A stretch of 64,000 nt of DNA from Echinarachnius parma (taxonomy: Eukaryota; Echinodermata; Echinoidea; Clypeasteroida; Echinarachniidae), in assembly GCA_037951105.1 (NCBI GenBank), contig JBAMJV010003812.1, positions 62,001 through 126,000 on the forward strand. The letters run 5' to 3'. Every line of letters begins with the position of its first letter. The stretch's first letter is position 1. Both the position numbers and the translations under genes were made by a program. Under the pieces are notes generated by a model, which saw nothing but the letters and a program-made list of their open reading frames with translations, did no database searches and had not been told where the DNA came from. Positions 45,010 through 56,137 of this stretch are shown piece after piece.

Positions 45010-46987
45010 GATATCATGTGATTATGATTTATGAAAAAATAATCCAGAAAAAATGAACTAAGATCAGAAATAATCCTCATTGGATTTTTCCACTTTTGGC
45101 TCATTTGGCGTGGAATTGCCCTCCATCACTGTATCAATGCAACCATAACAAAATTGCAATGTCATGATATCTTTCAGTTTACATGATTAAAACAAATATT
45201 GGGCGTCTCCTGATAGGAGAAACAGACACCATACATGAACCTATACACATGGGACTACACAGTGCCTATTTCTAGATTTTCTTTATTTTTTGCATTCCTT
45301 TCTAGTATTTTTCTGTTTTAAGGTACCAAATTGGATGATTGATTATCACATTATGTGTTCAGATTAAAAATTCAGTGTTTTGAGAGCCCTGAAGTATATT
45401 TTTAATGAATACAAAACTCTGTCCTTCCGTTACCGAACAGTGAAGCAATTAACTTTTTGTAATTAATATACCAATAGACATACACACACACAACCCTGGG
45501 ACACACAGACACACATGTAGCAAACACAAGCAAAAAGTCAAACAAGAAAACTAGATGTTATAGAAAATTGAAATTTAAATTTCCTATCATTTTATTTTAT
45601 ATGAAGCATAGGCATGTAAAAAAGATAGACCAGTCCACTTTGAATACAATCATTAATATTACAATGCAAGAATCATCCACCGATATATACAAATTAAAAC
45701 CATGATACTTTTAGTAAAAAATGTCCAAAAATTACGCGTTAGTCTACCAATAATATAATAGATTAATATAAATACCAATCATTACTGGACAATGACAACA
45801 TTTTGGCAACATTTCTGAAATGAATACATGTACCTAATTGTTACAAATTACATAATAAGGCAACCGTAAGGAATACAAATGTAGTTATGTAATACCGGAG
45901 TCCTATTTTCTATACTGAATATGACAAAAAAAAATCCTAAAAAGCACATTAAAAATATAATGCAGGCTCAAGAGTTCAATTTTCCATGCTATAAATAGAT
46001 TTTCTTTCCATTCAAATAGAACAAAACAAAGACTTAAATTATTTTCTCATTTAAAAACAAAACAAAAAAACTCTAACAAATTCAGCCTTGTGATCAAGAA
46101 CTCTCGACTAGTGACTAATGCTTGGCTGGCAAAAAATACAGAAGATGTTTCAAATTATGTCATTATATCAATCCCTTGCCCAGTTGGCTAGGTAAAATTT
46201 GAGATTCATGAAAATAGTTTGTTCGTATTTAAAAAAAAATAGTTTGATATTCATCTAGTTTAGTTTGAAGGCTTGAAGTTTATCGTTTGATGCTTGGAGC
46301 AGCAGGCTAAAGCTAATTTGACCAGTTCGCAGACAGCATTTCTCACTTGACCCCTGATAGCCATTGAATTCTACAATCATGGATAGGCTATACAGTCTTT
46401 ACTCTATGTAGTCATGTTCAGAGTGGCAGATGGTTGTCATGGGATATCTTTTGTTCCCTTTCATGAGAACAATTTATCAACCTTCACATCAAGGAATTTC
46501 CAATCGATGTAAACAAGAATAACTAGTAAAAAACCTTATCCAGTCCTTTCAACTCAATGAATGCACAACTTTCTCACTTGACCTTTGTACTGCTCATGCG
46601 CAAAATGTAACTGCGAACTGGTATATTTGAACCCCTGCAAATAACAAACTGTACATATTAAAGGGAACCAACACCCACAAATTATATTCCCAGAGATAAA
46701 AGGTATCATGATTTTTAGAAGCCCATTCCAACAACAATTAAGTTCAGAAAAATAGGTTTGCAGACAAATTATGAAATTGGAAACGCATCACCATATATAG
46801 TAAAGCATGTGTTCATCGGTCTGCACTCAAAGACTATTTATTGTCTAAGATGAATGCTTAGCCCGTGATTCTAATGTCTCCAAATGTACCTGCGAATAGA
46901 TTTGGCATACTCGACTCGTTTGGCACATAGGGAACCATGAGGCCATGATGGTTCCGTAAGTGGTGGTAATTAATTGTATTGTTAATG

Positions 46988-47307
46988 CAGGGCTCGACAC
47001 TCCCACTGGCCCAGGGCCAGTGAAATTGCACTTCGGGCCAGCAAAAATGTATAAAAGTCATATTTTGGTGGCCCGATCGGGCATTTTCAACCAGACATGG
47101 ATAAAATCTTGTATTCTTCCATGTCATGCTTGATCTATAATCACAGGTTTGATCAGGAAAGAGTGATATTTCGAACAGTAAAAAGTTTACTCATGATATC
47201 AAATTATCGGGCCAGTTAATTTTTCTTTCGGGCCACCAGAAAAGGGGAAGAAATTATTTCACTGGGCTGAATGGGCCACTGACAAAAAAGTTAAGTGTGG
47301 AGCCCTG
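46988..47307. mobile_element. hAT-like MITE with 7-bp target duplication
   Basis: A 320-bp element with ends CAGGGCTCGACACT and AGTGTGGAGCCCTG (inverted, one mismatch), flanked on both sides by GTTAATG. The interior repeats GGGCCAG/CTGGCCC-like blocks. The CAGGG termini resemble hAT ends, although hAT usually duplicates 8 bp. Confidence 0.75.
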
Positions 47308-48381
47308 GTTAATGAATTACACAACCCTTTGCAAACTGTTGAGCATCTATTAAATATCACACAATGGTACCAAAATATATAATTTTGTGTTGTTCTAAAG
47401 GAATACATTATCATAACTCAGCCAAATCATAAATAAAATACTTATGTACATGTAATAGAGGAAAGGCAAAAACACACACATCAGATTAGTACATGGAAAG
47501 GGGGGCATTATATTAAAAAATACAGCCCATGTGAAACAAAATAAATGAATAAAAAGGCACTTCTTCAGTTTTAAGATTGCTCTTTTTCTGTTAATGAGGT
47601 ATTACTCTTGAAATGCCTCATGTTTGCATTTGGGGCATTTTTTTTGGAGAGATTCAGATGAATCATTCATTACCAGGGATGGGGGCCATGGTGTAGTAAG
47701 AAATACAGGTAAGATATCATTTTATAGAAAAGAATTGTAAGAAACCTGTTTAGGAGGTCACATGTGTGCTATAAATCATCAACTTTTGGGGCATGATGAT
47801 GTTAAGAAAAATGTGTAAAGCATATTATAACTGACCCAGTCTAGAATAAGAACAGTGAATATATAACCATTACCCCCAAAAAAGAATAATTGCAAACTTT
47901 CACAAAAAAAACAAAGCACCAAATAACATATCAAAGGGTTAACAATGGCAACACGAAAATCCAAAGCTAAAAGTGCGTACAAAATTTACTGCAATCTAAA
48001 ATGTGTTTGTAATATATAATAACGAGACTAGCTGCAGTATAATTTGTCCATCAAATATTACAAATTTTCAATTTTAATATTCTAATACCTCTCCCCCCCC
48101 CCAAAAAAAAAAATTAATACAAATAAATAAATAAATAAATTCAAAAACTTATTTTGAAATACTCTTCCCCTTGCCATATCTGCTTGTTCAGCCCAGCTTT
48201 AGGTTAAATAACATGTTTTGCAGCATACATGAACATGCTTATTACAATGAAAAGAAAATGTCCAAACTATCTTACGAAATCAGATTGAAAGGCAAGTTAG
48301 TGTTAATTTTGTCCCTACCACTAAACATTGAATACAAAATAATGAAGTAGGTTAATATTGATTTCTAAACATACAATGGGT

Positions 48382-48571
48382 GATTTCAAGTTTGGTGTTT
48401 AAGGTTAGTGTTTGTGTTTATTAAACACTTTACACCGGCCTTAAACACCATATTTGCAATCACACAATGTCACTGTACACGATCCTAACACGAAGTCATC
48501 TCAAGTATGGTGTTTGAGGCCGATGTTCGTGTTTAATAAACACTAACACCGGCCTTAAACACCATACTTGA
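48382..48571. repeat. Two related hairpins in tandem
   Basis: Hairpin 1 (48382-48461) and hairpin 2 (48501-48571) share arms GGTGTTTAAGG / CCTTAAACACC and TGTTTAATAAACA-like centres. Hairpin 2 pairs TCAAGTATGGTGTTTGAGGC with GCCTTAAACACCATACTTGA. Both would be transcribed in the candidate 3' untranslated region. Confidence 0.7.
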
Positions 48572-48787
48572 AATCAATGTGTGGATAGTTCTGTATGAAT
48601 TTGGGAATGAGAAAAACGTACAAATATAATAAAATATGGACAAAAAATTCCCTATGAAAGACTTAGTATACAGTTCTCTTCAGATTAAATACCAAACAAC
48701 ATCCTTGTGTTATGCAGTACTGTAAAATTTAAAGGTGAAAGACGCAGTGTGTGCAGTGAAAGTTCATAGGTGCTAGGACATCCATCT

Positions 48788-48807
48788 TCACGGCTTTGCT
48801 CCAAAAT
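48788..48807 (-). CDS. Ig gene exon 7, terminal coding exon
   Basis: After acceptor ATCCTGCAG the last 20 coding bases complete an Asn codon and read FGAKP, then TGA at 48788-48790. The phase matches the preceding microexon. The predicted protein thus ends without a hydrophobic tail, so no GPI signal or transmembrane segment is encoded in this isoform. Assignment rests on phase agreement and on the summed coding length of 1059 bases, divisible by three. Confidence 0.55.
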
Positions 48808-49389
48808 CTGCAGGATTAAAAGAGAAATAACAATTCAAATTAAATACAAGAATTACAAAGAAACATTAGACAATATCATGCATATTATATATTACAGAAA
48901 TAAAATATATGGTTCAAACAACTATAGTGCTTAGAAACATTCCTTCAAGAACGTCTAGCGGCTCTGAAAGGGGGGGGGGGGCTTTTGAATTGTCACATAC
49001 CTGCATCACACGGAAAGAAATAATTTTTAATTTTGGGGGGTAATCTTTTTCAATCGCAAAATATTTCATATACTTCCCAACAGTAATTTTAAGGGCTACC
49101 TCTTGATTTCAAGGGGCTATTTTGAAAATTAAGGGGCAAAATCGCCCTCAGCCCCCGTGTATTTCCTACCCTGCAGTGCATCATCAATATCACAGTGAAG
49201 TAGCTACGGAGGGCACAGGGTGTGCTTCCTCCCCCCCCCCCCCCCCCCATTATGTATCCGTGAAGCACTTTATAAATGTGATTAATTACACATATTATCA
49301 CTATAATTATTATTTCACACATAGGGAAACTGACCAGCTTCTGACCACAGAACAATGAAAAAGGTTTCAGGGATGAACAAATAAACAGA

Positions 49390-49464
49390 GGAGCTTTCTA
49401 GCTCAGTTGGTAAGAGCATCGGGTCTAGCAATCCCGATCCTGGGTTCAAATCCTGGGTAGCCCA
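49390..49464 (+). tRNA. tRNA-like sequence, probably a pseudogene
   Basis: TAGCTCAGTTGGTAAGAGC (A box), a loop CTAGCAA with AGC in the anticodon position (Ala-like) and GGGTTCAAATCC (B box) occur at normal spacing. The acceptor stem does not pair (5' GAGCTTT against 3' GTAGCCC) and the anticodon stem has a T-T mismatch. More likely a tRNA relic or SINE head than a working gene. It lies in the last intron region of the Ig gene, on the opposite strand. Confidence 0.4.
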
Positions 49465-49484
49465 ATTTTTTTTGTACATTTACA

Positions 49485-49615
49485 TCAATATTATCATTTA
49501 ATTATTGTTATTATTATTATTGTTATTATCATTACTAGCATTATTATTATTATCATCAACATTATGATCATGATGATTATTATTATGATCATTAATATTA
49601 TTTTTTATTATTACT
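49485..49615. repeat. ATT/ATC-type microsatellite
   Basis: An irregular trinucleotide run of TTA, TTG and TCA units directly after the tRNA-like sequence. Confidence 0.75.
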
Positions 49616-49992
49616 ATCACCATGAGGAACATCCAATAAAATGGGGGACCACAATACAAGCTGTGCTGGGCAGCCTCTACGTAGAATAAAAGGACAATTT
49701 GGAGGGTCGATCTTGTAAAATGTACTCATTGTATGCATGTTAAATTGCTCATAGCTGTGAACAATACCTTGGTTTTGAAGTTCTAATAATCTGATTGTAT
49801 TTTGCCCTTTTTTGCACCTAATACTAAGTGCATATTTGAGCCGCTGTGAAAAAACAACAACACACGAGCGGACTCGGGTGGAGATCAAACCCCACGATGT
49901 CCAAATTAAAAATTACTAGACGAGCGTCATAAAGATATATAACTTTTCTAATAATATATTCATATCACTAACAAAAGTGTCTTTGTACTTAC

Positions 49993-50013
49993 TGAAGTCA
50001 ATCTGCGGCTCCA
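49993..50013 (-). CDS. Ig gene exon 6, 21-nt microexon
   Basis: A 21-nt exon between a strong acceptor (pyrimidine-rich TTCTCTCTCTCAACAG) and a consensus donor GTAAGTAC, both on the minus strand. It is phase 1 at both ends and adds LEPQIDF in frame between the last Ig domain and the C-terminus. Being a multiple of three, it could be included or skipped without frame change. I infer it from the two strong splice sites at exactly compatible phases. Confidence 0.55.
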
Positions 50014-51380
50014 CTGTTGAGAGAGAGAATATGAAAAGAAAGACAAATCATTAGAAATTAAAGTATTTGTATTTTTCAAGTTTACATATCAACTCACAAT
50101 GGGGTATATTGGTTCAACAAAGGTTAAATCTAACAGACTAACAAGAACTAATTAAAATATTTGTCTCATAAAAATCAATACATTTCATTTAAAAATCCAG
50201 TACATACTTTGAAATCATGTACTAACATCCCAACAATAAACAAACAAAAATCTTGCAACAATTTCTTTAAAAAAATGGACTCATAAAAATCAATGAATGT
50301 CATAGTAAAATCCTGCAGAATCCATGTTTAGGGCTTGACACCAGCACTTGCCTGAGTACTTGGGGCAAGTACAAATATATTACGGGCAAGTACAATTTCA
50401 TAAATGGTCTAGTCGGATTATTGTATTTGCTGGTGGATAAACCGCACCTGTGTATTAACTGCAACCCCATCTTTTGGTTGTAGTTCGGGAGAAAAAAAAT
50501 GATCATCAAACTGTAATTTGGATCTGGGTAACATAATTTAACTATAATCACTCCATGCTTTTCACATAACTCTTGCTAACTGTAAGTACACAAAACAGCC
50601 TAAAATTAGTTTTATTGTTTCTATCAAGCTTTTTCCTGCACATTATACAATATTACAAAGTATGGTAAATAAGTATTTTCATGCAATATTTTTCTCTGTC
50701 TTTGTGTGTCAACCGCTCCCCCTTTTTTGCGGTTTCTTCTGTCAGGAAAAAGGTGAGGTACCCAATCATTTGAGTCTTGTATAAGTACACAATGAGAGAA
50801 AATAAAATTTGTTATTATATCTAGAAGTAAGCAGGCAAGTTAACACATTCAGGACGGATGGATTTTACTGTAACATGCATGCTCCATTCCACGGGGTTGG
50901 GGCAATTTTTGTGACATGCCAGAAGTGAGAGACTGTGTCTCCTATCAACTGTAACAATGTTTGCTCAAATTGAGTTTTGCATAAAAAGCATAGCCAACTC
51001 TCTTCAGAAGTACTCAAGCTTCATGGTGAATCAATATTATGGACCCAAAGTTTATGTAATGTTATATGAATATGATGTCCATGTAACGGTGGTAAAAAGA
51101 GAAATGTGTATTAAGCAAAGATTTTGAAGAAAAGCAACTGAAACAGGAACGATTCTGGTAGGGCACTTACCGCACTACTATATAATATTCATTGCATAAA
51201 AATCTTCAACGGATGATTTCATCTGCCATGTGTAGTAGAAGATCTCATACCACCGTTACATGGACATCGTCATATTTTTTGCCCCAACCCTGTGGAATGA
51301 CCCAAGACCCTTGAAGCCCGTGTATCTTCAGGACCAGTCCTAAACGCATTAATGTTCTGTTTGGGCAAGTAGAATTTGTC

Positions 51381-51679
51381 CAGGGGGGTGTTTCACAAAG
51401 ATGCTAAGTTGAACTTAACTCTAAGTTGGACTTAAAAAGTATGGAGAGCTGTAAGTTTCTTTAAACTTTTTTTGTAAAGTTCATTTCAAAGGCATACAAT
51501 GTTGATTCAAATCATTAAAATGTTCTATTATTAAAGAGATTTCATGTTCTTGATATAAATTAATGAAAAGAAAAAAAAAAACTTGCATTTTTGCTTTTGA
51601 GTATATTTTATTCCAAGGCTGCAAATGGCTTACCATACATTTTAAGTCCAACTTAGGATCTTTGTGAAACAACCCCCAG
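51381..51679. mobile_element. MITE with CAGGGGGTGTTTCACAAAG ends, copy 1
   Basis: A 299-bp element. The left arm CAGGGGGGTGTTTCACAAAG and the right arm, read inward, CTGGGGGTTGTTTCACAAAG continue as inverted repeats (AAGTTGGACTTAAAA) for about 60 bp. It is located in the intron after Ig exon 5, about 70 bp beyond its donor. Confidence 0.75.
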
Positions 51680-51746
51680 ATCTATCATTTTACTTGCCTA
51701 AATGGGCAATCAGAGAAAAACATTAATTTTGTGGCTTGCAACTTAC

Positions 51747-51922
51747 ATCCCAACATGACGGTAGCGGTCCCCGATCCCTGATCGTTCGTGAAGCGGCAGG
51801 TGTACGTTCCCACGTGCTCGGCGTTCACGTTGCCGATCCGGAGCTGGGAGTAATAACGCTCTCCCTGGACGGCATCAGATTCTGGGTGTCGCTCGATGCG
51901 CACGTCATGATAGATGAGGCCC
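51747..51922 (-). CDS. Ig gene exon 5: second half of Ig domain 3
   Basis: A 176-bp exon with acceptor CATTTCAG and donor GTAAGT. It encodes GLIYHDVRIERHPESDAV, YYSQLRIGNVNAEHVGTYTC and RFTNDQGSGTATVMLG, including the D-x-G-x-Y-x-C type motif (here EHVGTYTC) with the second Ig cysteine. The intron between exons 4 and 5 splits the Ig fold in its middle, and the phases agree (joined codon GGG). Confidence 0.85.
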
Positions 51923-52314
51923 CTGAAATGAAAACAAGATAATAGTAATAAAAAGCTTGAATTATCTAGTGCTTAATATGATAGATAATCAGCTTTACAA
52001 CGATATTATTACCCTGGTCATGAGAGTTATTTGTTTGGTAATATAACAATTTACAAACGGCAATCAATAAATAAATGATTAATAATGAACAACTAGGCAA
52101 ACATATAACAAGCCTCCACACTAACTTTTTTCTTCACTTTCCCATTCGGGCAAGTAAAATCATAACTTTTTAACTTGTACTTGCCTGGACAGAAATGTAC
52201 AATCAACAATGAACAAGATACAATTGGAAGCTCTACGTTGATTGGGTCGAATTACGACTACTTTAATGGATCGCTTTAAATTTACATGTTCCTGTTGCGC
52301 TTGTTCACACTCAC

Positions 52315-52456
52315 CCTACATCCTGCTCGTCTTTCAGCCACATGACGTTCTCGCCACGGGACGTCGGTGGCCACGCCTGGCTCACGCACGCCAGAATGGC
52401 ATCCATCCCCTCGGTTACTCGCACTCTCTCCAGGCTTGCCATCACTTCTGGAACAT
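52315..52456 (-). CDS. Ig gene exon 4: first half of Ig domain 3
   Basis: A 142-bp exon with acceptor TTCTTGCAG and donor GTGAGT. It reads VPEVMASLERVRVTEGMDA, ILACVSQAWPPTSRGENVMW and LKDEQDVG, holding the first cysteine and core tryptophan of Ig domain 3. It starts in the phase left by exon 3 (joined codon TAT, Tyr). The AWPPTS stretch replaces the more usual GxPxP turn. Confidence 0.82.
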
Positions 52457-52913
52457 CTGCAAGAACATAAAATTGAAAACAAATCAGTTTGTAAATTTAT
52501 CAAAAACAAACAAATTAGCTATCTTTGGACCGTTACTATTATAAAAATTAAATATAAAGAAAAATTCTGTATTTATTTTTCACAATTTCACAAATCAAAA
52601 AAACGTACTAAATATGGAAAATCCGTACTACTTGGCAGCTCTGGAATTGAAGCAATTGAAAACAGAATTTATTCTCCTATTTCTAAGGGGGTAATCTTGT
52701 GACCAATCACAACTATGACATTCAGTCATGATTTTTGTCTCTTTTGAAATCTTTTATAAATTTGTTTTATTTCAGCGAACATTGCCTTGAAAAATATACC
52801 CACACAACACCCCCCCCCCCCCCCCCCCTCCATTTGGCAAAATTGTGATAGAGCGATCACATAGCCAATATGAAGTGAGACTACTGACCGGTATGACTCT
52901 CAACAAAACTTAC

Positions 52914-53207
52914 ACGGCAGCTGGACATAGGTCTCATGAATGACGGGCTCGGACACTCCATTGGAGACCGCACACACGTACTGGCCGCGGTGCTGTGCGC
53001 CGATGTTACGCAACGTCACTGTATTGGTGAGCGGGCTCCGCGTGAAGCTCTTCTTCGATCCGTCGCTCATCATGATGAAGGGATCCGGGTAGCGTCGAGA
53101 CCACGTGATGTACGGCTCGGGGAAACCGGTCGCGTTGCACTGAAGCGTCACGTCACTTCCGGCGATGGGGTTGAGATTTGAGGTCACGAACGTAACAAGA
53201 GGTGGAC
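52914..53207 (-). CDS. Ig gene exon 3: Ig domain 2
   Basis: A 294-bp exon with acceptor TGCATAG and donor GTAAGT, phase 1 at both ends, encoding one whole Ig domain. Motifs are NPIAGSDVTLQCNATGFPEP, YITWSRRYP and NIGAQHRGQYVCAVSNGVSE, with both cysteines, the core tryptophan, and an NAT sequon for N-glycosylation. The GSxVTLxCxAxGxPEPxxTW pattern is close to the second domain of IgLON/lachesin cell-adhesion proteins. Confidence 0.87.
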
Positions 53208-53483
53208 CTATGCATGTATGTGTGCAAACAAAGAAGAACAAACTTCATTACCGGTTCAATAAATCTTATAATAGTACAAATTTTGTTTGTTATGGTGCTT
53301 TTGGTAAACATGTTTATTTAGTCAAGATTGTTAAATTTCACCACACCTTGCAGGGATTTCAAGATTGAAAATGAAGACCTCTCTCTCATACTGAGCTCAT
53401 GATCCATTTTTGTATGGCTTGCCTGGAGGCTTGGAAAGGGTGGAACTAGGGCTAATTCTGTGTCATGGTCAAGCTCTCGCCCC

Positions 53484-53799
53484 CAGGGGGTGTTTCACAA
53501 AGATCCCAGGTCCAACTTAACACTATTATGGAAAGCCATGAGTTTATTTTCAGAATTGTTAATCAAGTTCTTTAAACAGGCCTTCTATTTTTAGAAAAAA
53601 TCATTAACATTTGGTTTTATCAAAGACTTCAGAGAGACTTCAATAGATCTATAAATTTATGTAAAATGTTGCGGAAACCTTTAAATGTTTGCATTTGGGC
53701 TCTTCAGTTCAATATGTTTGATCCCGAAGCTACAAATTATGGCTTTCCATAATGTAAAAGTCCGACTTGGGATCTTTGTGAAACACCCCCCCCCCCCAG
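53484..53799. mobile_element. MITE with CAGGGGGTGTTTCACAAAG ends, copy 2
   Basis: About 316 bp with the left arm CAGGGGGTGTTTCACAAAGA and a right arm ending GATCTTTGTGAAAC followed by a C run and AG. An inner inverted pair (TATGGAAAGCCAT / ATGGCTTTCCATAA) is present. Its end lies about 20 bp beyond the exon 2 donor, in intron 2 of the Ig gene. Confidence 0.75.
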
Positions 53800-53820
53800 A
53801 AGTAAAGAAAGGAAACTCAC

Positions 53821-54159
53821 CACTAACGACAAGATCCACATTCTCCTCCTGCATGTTGTTCGTAGACAATTCGAGCCTGCACGACCACGTCCCCGTATCG
53901 CGGTTCGAGTCGATCAAGTTGATCGTCAACCTCCAGTGGTATAAGTTAGGGTCCGTGCTGTCCGCAGATACATCAAGACTGTACGCACCCAGCCGATCGT
54001 TTAGGACCGTAGCTCCATAACTGATGATGCTCGTTTCATGGTACCAAGCAACACTCTCTGACCCTGTTGCCGCGGTAACCCTGCAGTCCAGAGTGACGCG
54101 CTCTCCATTCGTCACGCTCTGAATGCTCGGATCGATTGGCTGAATTGTTTGCGATAAAG
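53821..54159 (-). CDS. Ig gene exon 2: Ig domain 1
   Basis: A 339-bp exon with acceptor CATGCAG and donor GTGAGT, phase 1 at both ends. It encodes QSVTNGERVTLDCRVTAA, ESVAWYHETSIISYGA, RLGAYSLDVSADSTDP and INLIDSNRDTGTWSCRLEL, a V-type Ig domain with both cysteines and the core tryptophan. The VAWYHETSI.SYG block resembles the first domain of IgLON/lachesin proteins (VAWLxxxxILxxG). It joins the signal-peptide exon at a GCT (Ala) codon. Confidence 0.87.
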
Positions 54160-54570
54160 CTGCATGGCAGAGAGAAAGAGAGGGGGAGATGAGCATCTAT
54201 AAAGCAAATGTTTGTCACCGATAGTCAACTTTTATAGTCAATTGTTATAATTTTAAAAAAATAAAGATTAAAATGAAATGATTCGCAAAGCCAAGAAAGG
54301 GGCCATTATGATTATGACATCGCCCCCCAGATCTTAGATCTTGGCTGTAAAATGTCTGATCACTGTGAAAATTTGCATACATGTGTGCCATGTACAATAT
54401 ATTATATATAACACAAATTATGTTTTATATTGTTCATCTATGATCTTGTTTGTAAATTGTACTGTTTTAAAAGTTCTCGTATTTCGTTTCTTAATATTTC
54501 TAGTATTATTCATCTATTGTGAGCCCCAAAACAAACATCTTAAATGAAGAAAAAAAAAGACCAAATAATA

Positions 54571-55290
54571 ACGTCCTAATAATTAGCGTGAACAAGCGCG
54601 AATAAGCCATCGATATTTGTCATTTGAACGATATTGCCTACGGATGTTCACACAAAGTTAGGCCGACACTCCCGGAGAGCGTATTCATGAGCCAGTGCAT
54701 ACAAAAAGTGGCTAGAAATACGTATTTTGGTAATTTATACCATTTTAAAATGTTTTGATATTCTACTTGCATGATTCTATGGCGTTTGAAAGCTGAACAG
54801 AAAAAAAATGAGCCCCAAAACAATGAAAAAAACTGCGCAAATTATCGGGAAAATTTTATCGCAGCGGTGCACCGCGATGCTAGCCGGCCGACTGAAGTTA
54901 GCGTGCGAGCCGCGCGGGGAACTGAAGTTAGGCAGCATATATTATATAGCATGCACTCGCGATATCGGGACCCGAAAACTTGCTGCTAACTTCAACCTTC
55001 TATTTTAGCGACTTGTTTCAGCTTGGCGCGATGTTGAACAAACGATCGATTTCTAGGTCCAATTTACTTCGGAAAAAATACTTTTCTTGCGAAACTGAGT
55101 TAATTCTGGATAGTCTGTAACTATTCTCCCGTAAAGATTGATATGTAAATCCATCAAAGCGTCAATATTTGTAATGTTATTTGCACGATACCGGTTCCCG
55201 ACCGGTTATAGTTTATCGGTACCCAGTTCTGAAAATATCCGACATGACTCACTCAGCCTTATCGCACTTGTTCACGCTAATTAGTAGGAC
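54571..55290. mobile_element. MITE with about 36-bp inverted repeats and GC-rich core
   Basis: The left end GTCCTAATAATTAGCGTGAA and the right end, read inward, GTCCTACTAATTAGCGTGAA continue through CAAGCGCGAATAAGC / CAAGTGCGATAAGGC. The flanks CCAAATAATA and CCAATAATAA suggest an AATAATA-like target duplication. The core at about 54858-54960 is CpG-rich and holds ACTGAAGTTAG twice. It lies in intron 1 of the Ig gene. Confidence 0.7.
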
Positions 55291-56070
55291 CCAATAATAA
55301 TATTGAAATAATAATAAGTGAGACTAACAATAACATGTCATTGTAACAAGCTAAGAAAGTTACTAAGACTAAAAGAGTAAGACTAGTTGTATACTTGTAA
55401 TTTTGCGAGGTTCATTTCTTTATTGTCATTGATGATTGATACATGTTTTGTACAAAAATTCTGAAGATATTTCCTTGGGCTTGGCCTTGGGGGGGCTAAC
55501 AGTAACATGCAAACTGCAACTGCAAAGACAAAACTGCAAAATGTAACTTGACTTCATATTCGTATTAAACGGTAGGTCAATATTCAAATTTTAAGAATAA
55601 GAGATGCAAAAAAACCTGAAACGGCAAAAGCCGAAAGACTTGAAGTTGAAGTTGAAATTGAATTTGATTTTGTCTTTGTCATGACGTCATTTGTGAAAGA
55701 AAACATGCAGAGCGACATCTTCACTGTAGTGGCAATGCGGGAAACCTTGAATGAAAAAGACAAAATAATTATGCATGATGGAACGGGGATTAACTAGACT
55801 TCAAACATTAATTAGATGTAATTAATCTCTCAAATTTTGTGCCGCGGCTTTTTACTAGCTAGGCCTAGGCGTTGTCTGATCGTCACTCCTCCCGAGCCAC
55901 CCCGGCAGCATGACTGGACGTGGAGTGTAAGCAGCTGAACCTGACATGTTTCTCTTCCGGGTAAATGAGCTACCAAACATTAGCTTTAAATTGGGAAAGG
56001 AGGAAATATCATAATAACTGAAACGTTTAGCGGCATCGCTATTATTCAAAATATTGTGGAAATCAATTAC

Positions 56071-56137
56071 CTTTAGAATACAACACTGCAAAAATCCACA
56101 AAATGATCTGTGATCTCATAAGAATGTTAGTCTCCAT
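56071..56137 (-). CDS. Ig gene exon 1: start codon and signal peptide
   Basis: ATG at 56135-56137 in a good context (GCGAAGATGG) opens METNILMRSQIILWIFAVLY, a short polar start and a hydrophobic core typical of a signal peptide; the donor is GTAATT. No other in-frame ATG lies upstream. Spliced to exons 2 to 7 it predicts a 352-residue secreted protein: signal peptide (1 to about 22), V-type Ig (about 25-135), two further Ig domains (about 137-232 and 234-340), and a short polar tail. Family resemblance is to IgLON/lachesin adhesion proteins, which are normally GPI-anchored, unlike this prediction. Confidence 0.8.

Larger units (their letters stand above)
45545..48787 (-). other. Candidate 3' untranslated region of the Ig gene
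   Basis: Following the stop at 48788, about 3.2 kb on the minus strand has no recognisable coding exon. A minus-strand AATAAA (45591-45596) is followed within about 75 nt by a strongly GU-rich stretch (complement of 45480-45520), a plausible cleavage and polyadenylation signal. Inside lie a hAT-like MITE (46988-47307) and two hairpins (48382-48571). The true 3' end could be nearer; no transcript evidence is available here. Confidence 0.3.

Noticed and set aside
49390-49464. Functional tRNA-Ala gene
   Set aside because: The boxes and an AGC loop are present, but the acceptor stem does not pair and the anticodon stem is imperfect; kept only as a tRNA-like relic.
55855-56091. Minus-strand open frame downstream of the signal-peptide exon
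   Set aside because: It overlaps the end of exon 1 in another frame and runs through the intron; the GTAATT donor with matching phase to exon 2 explains the sequence better.
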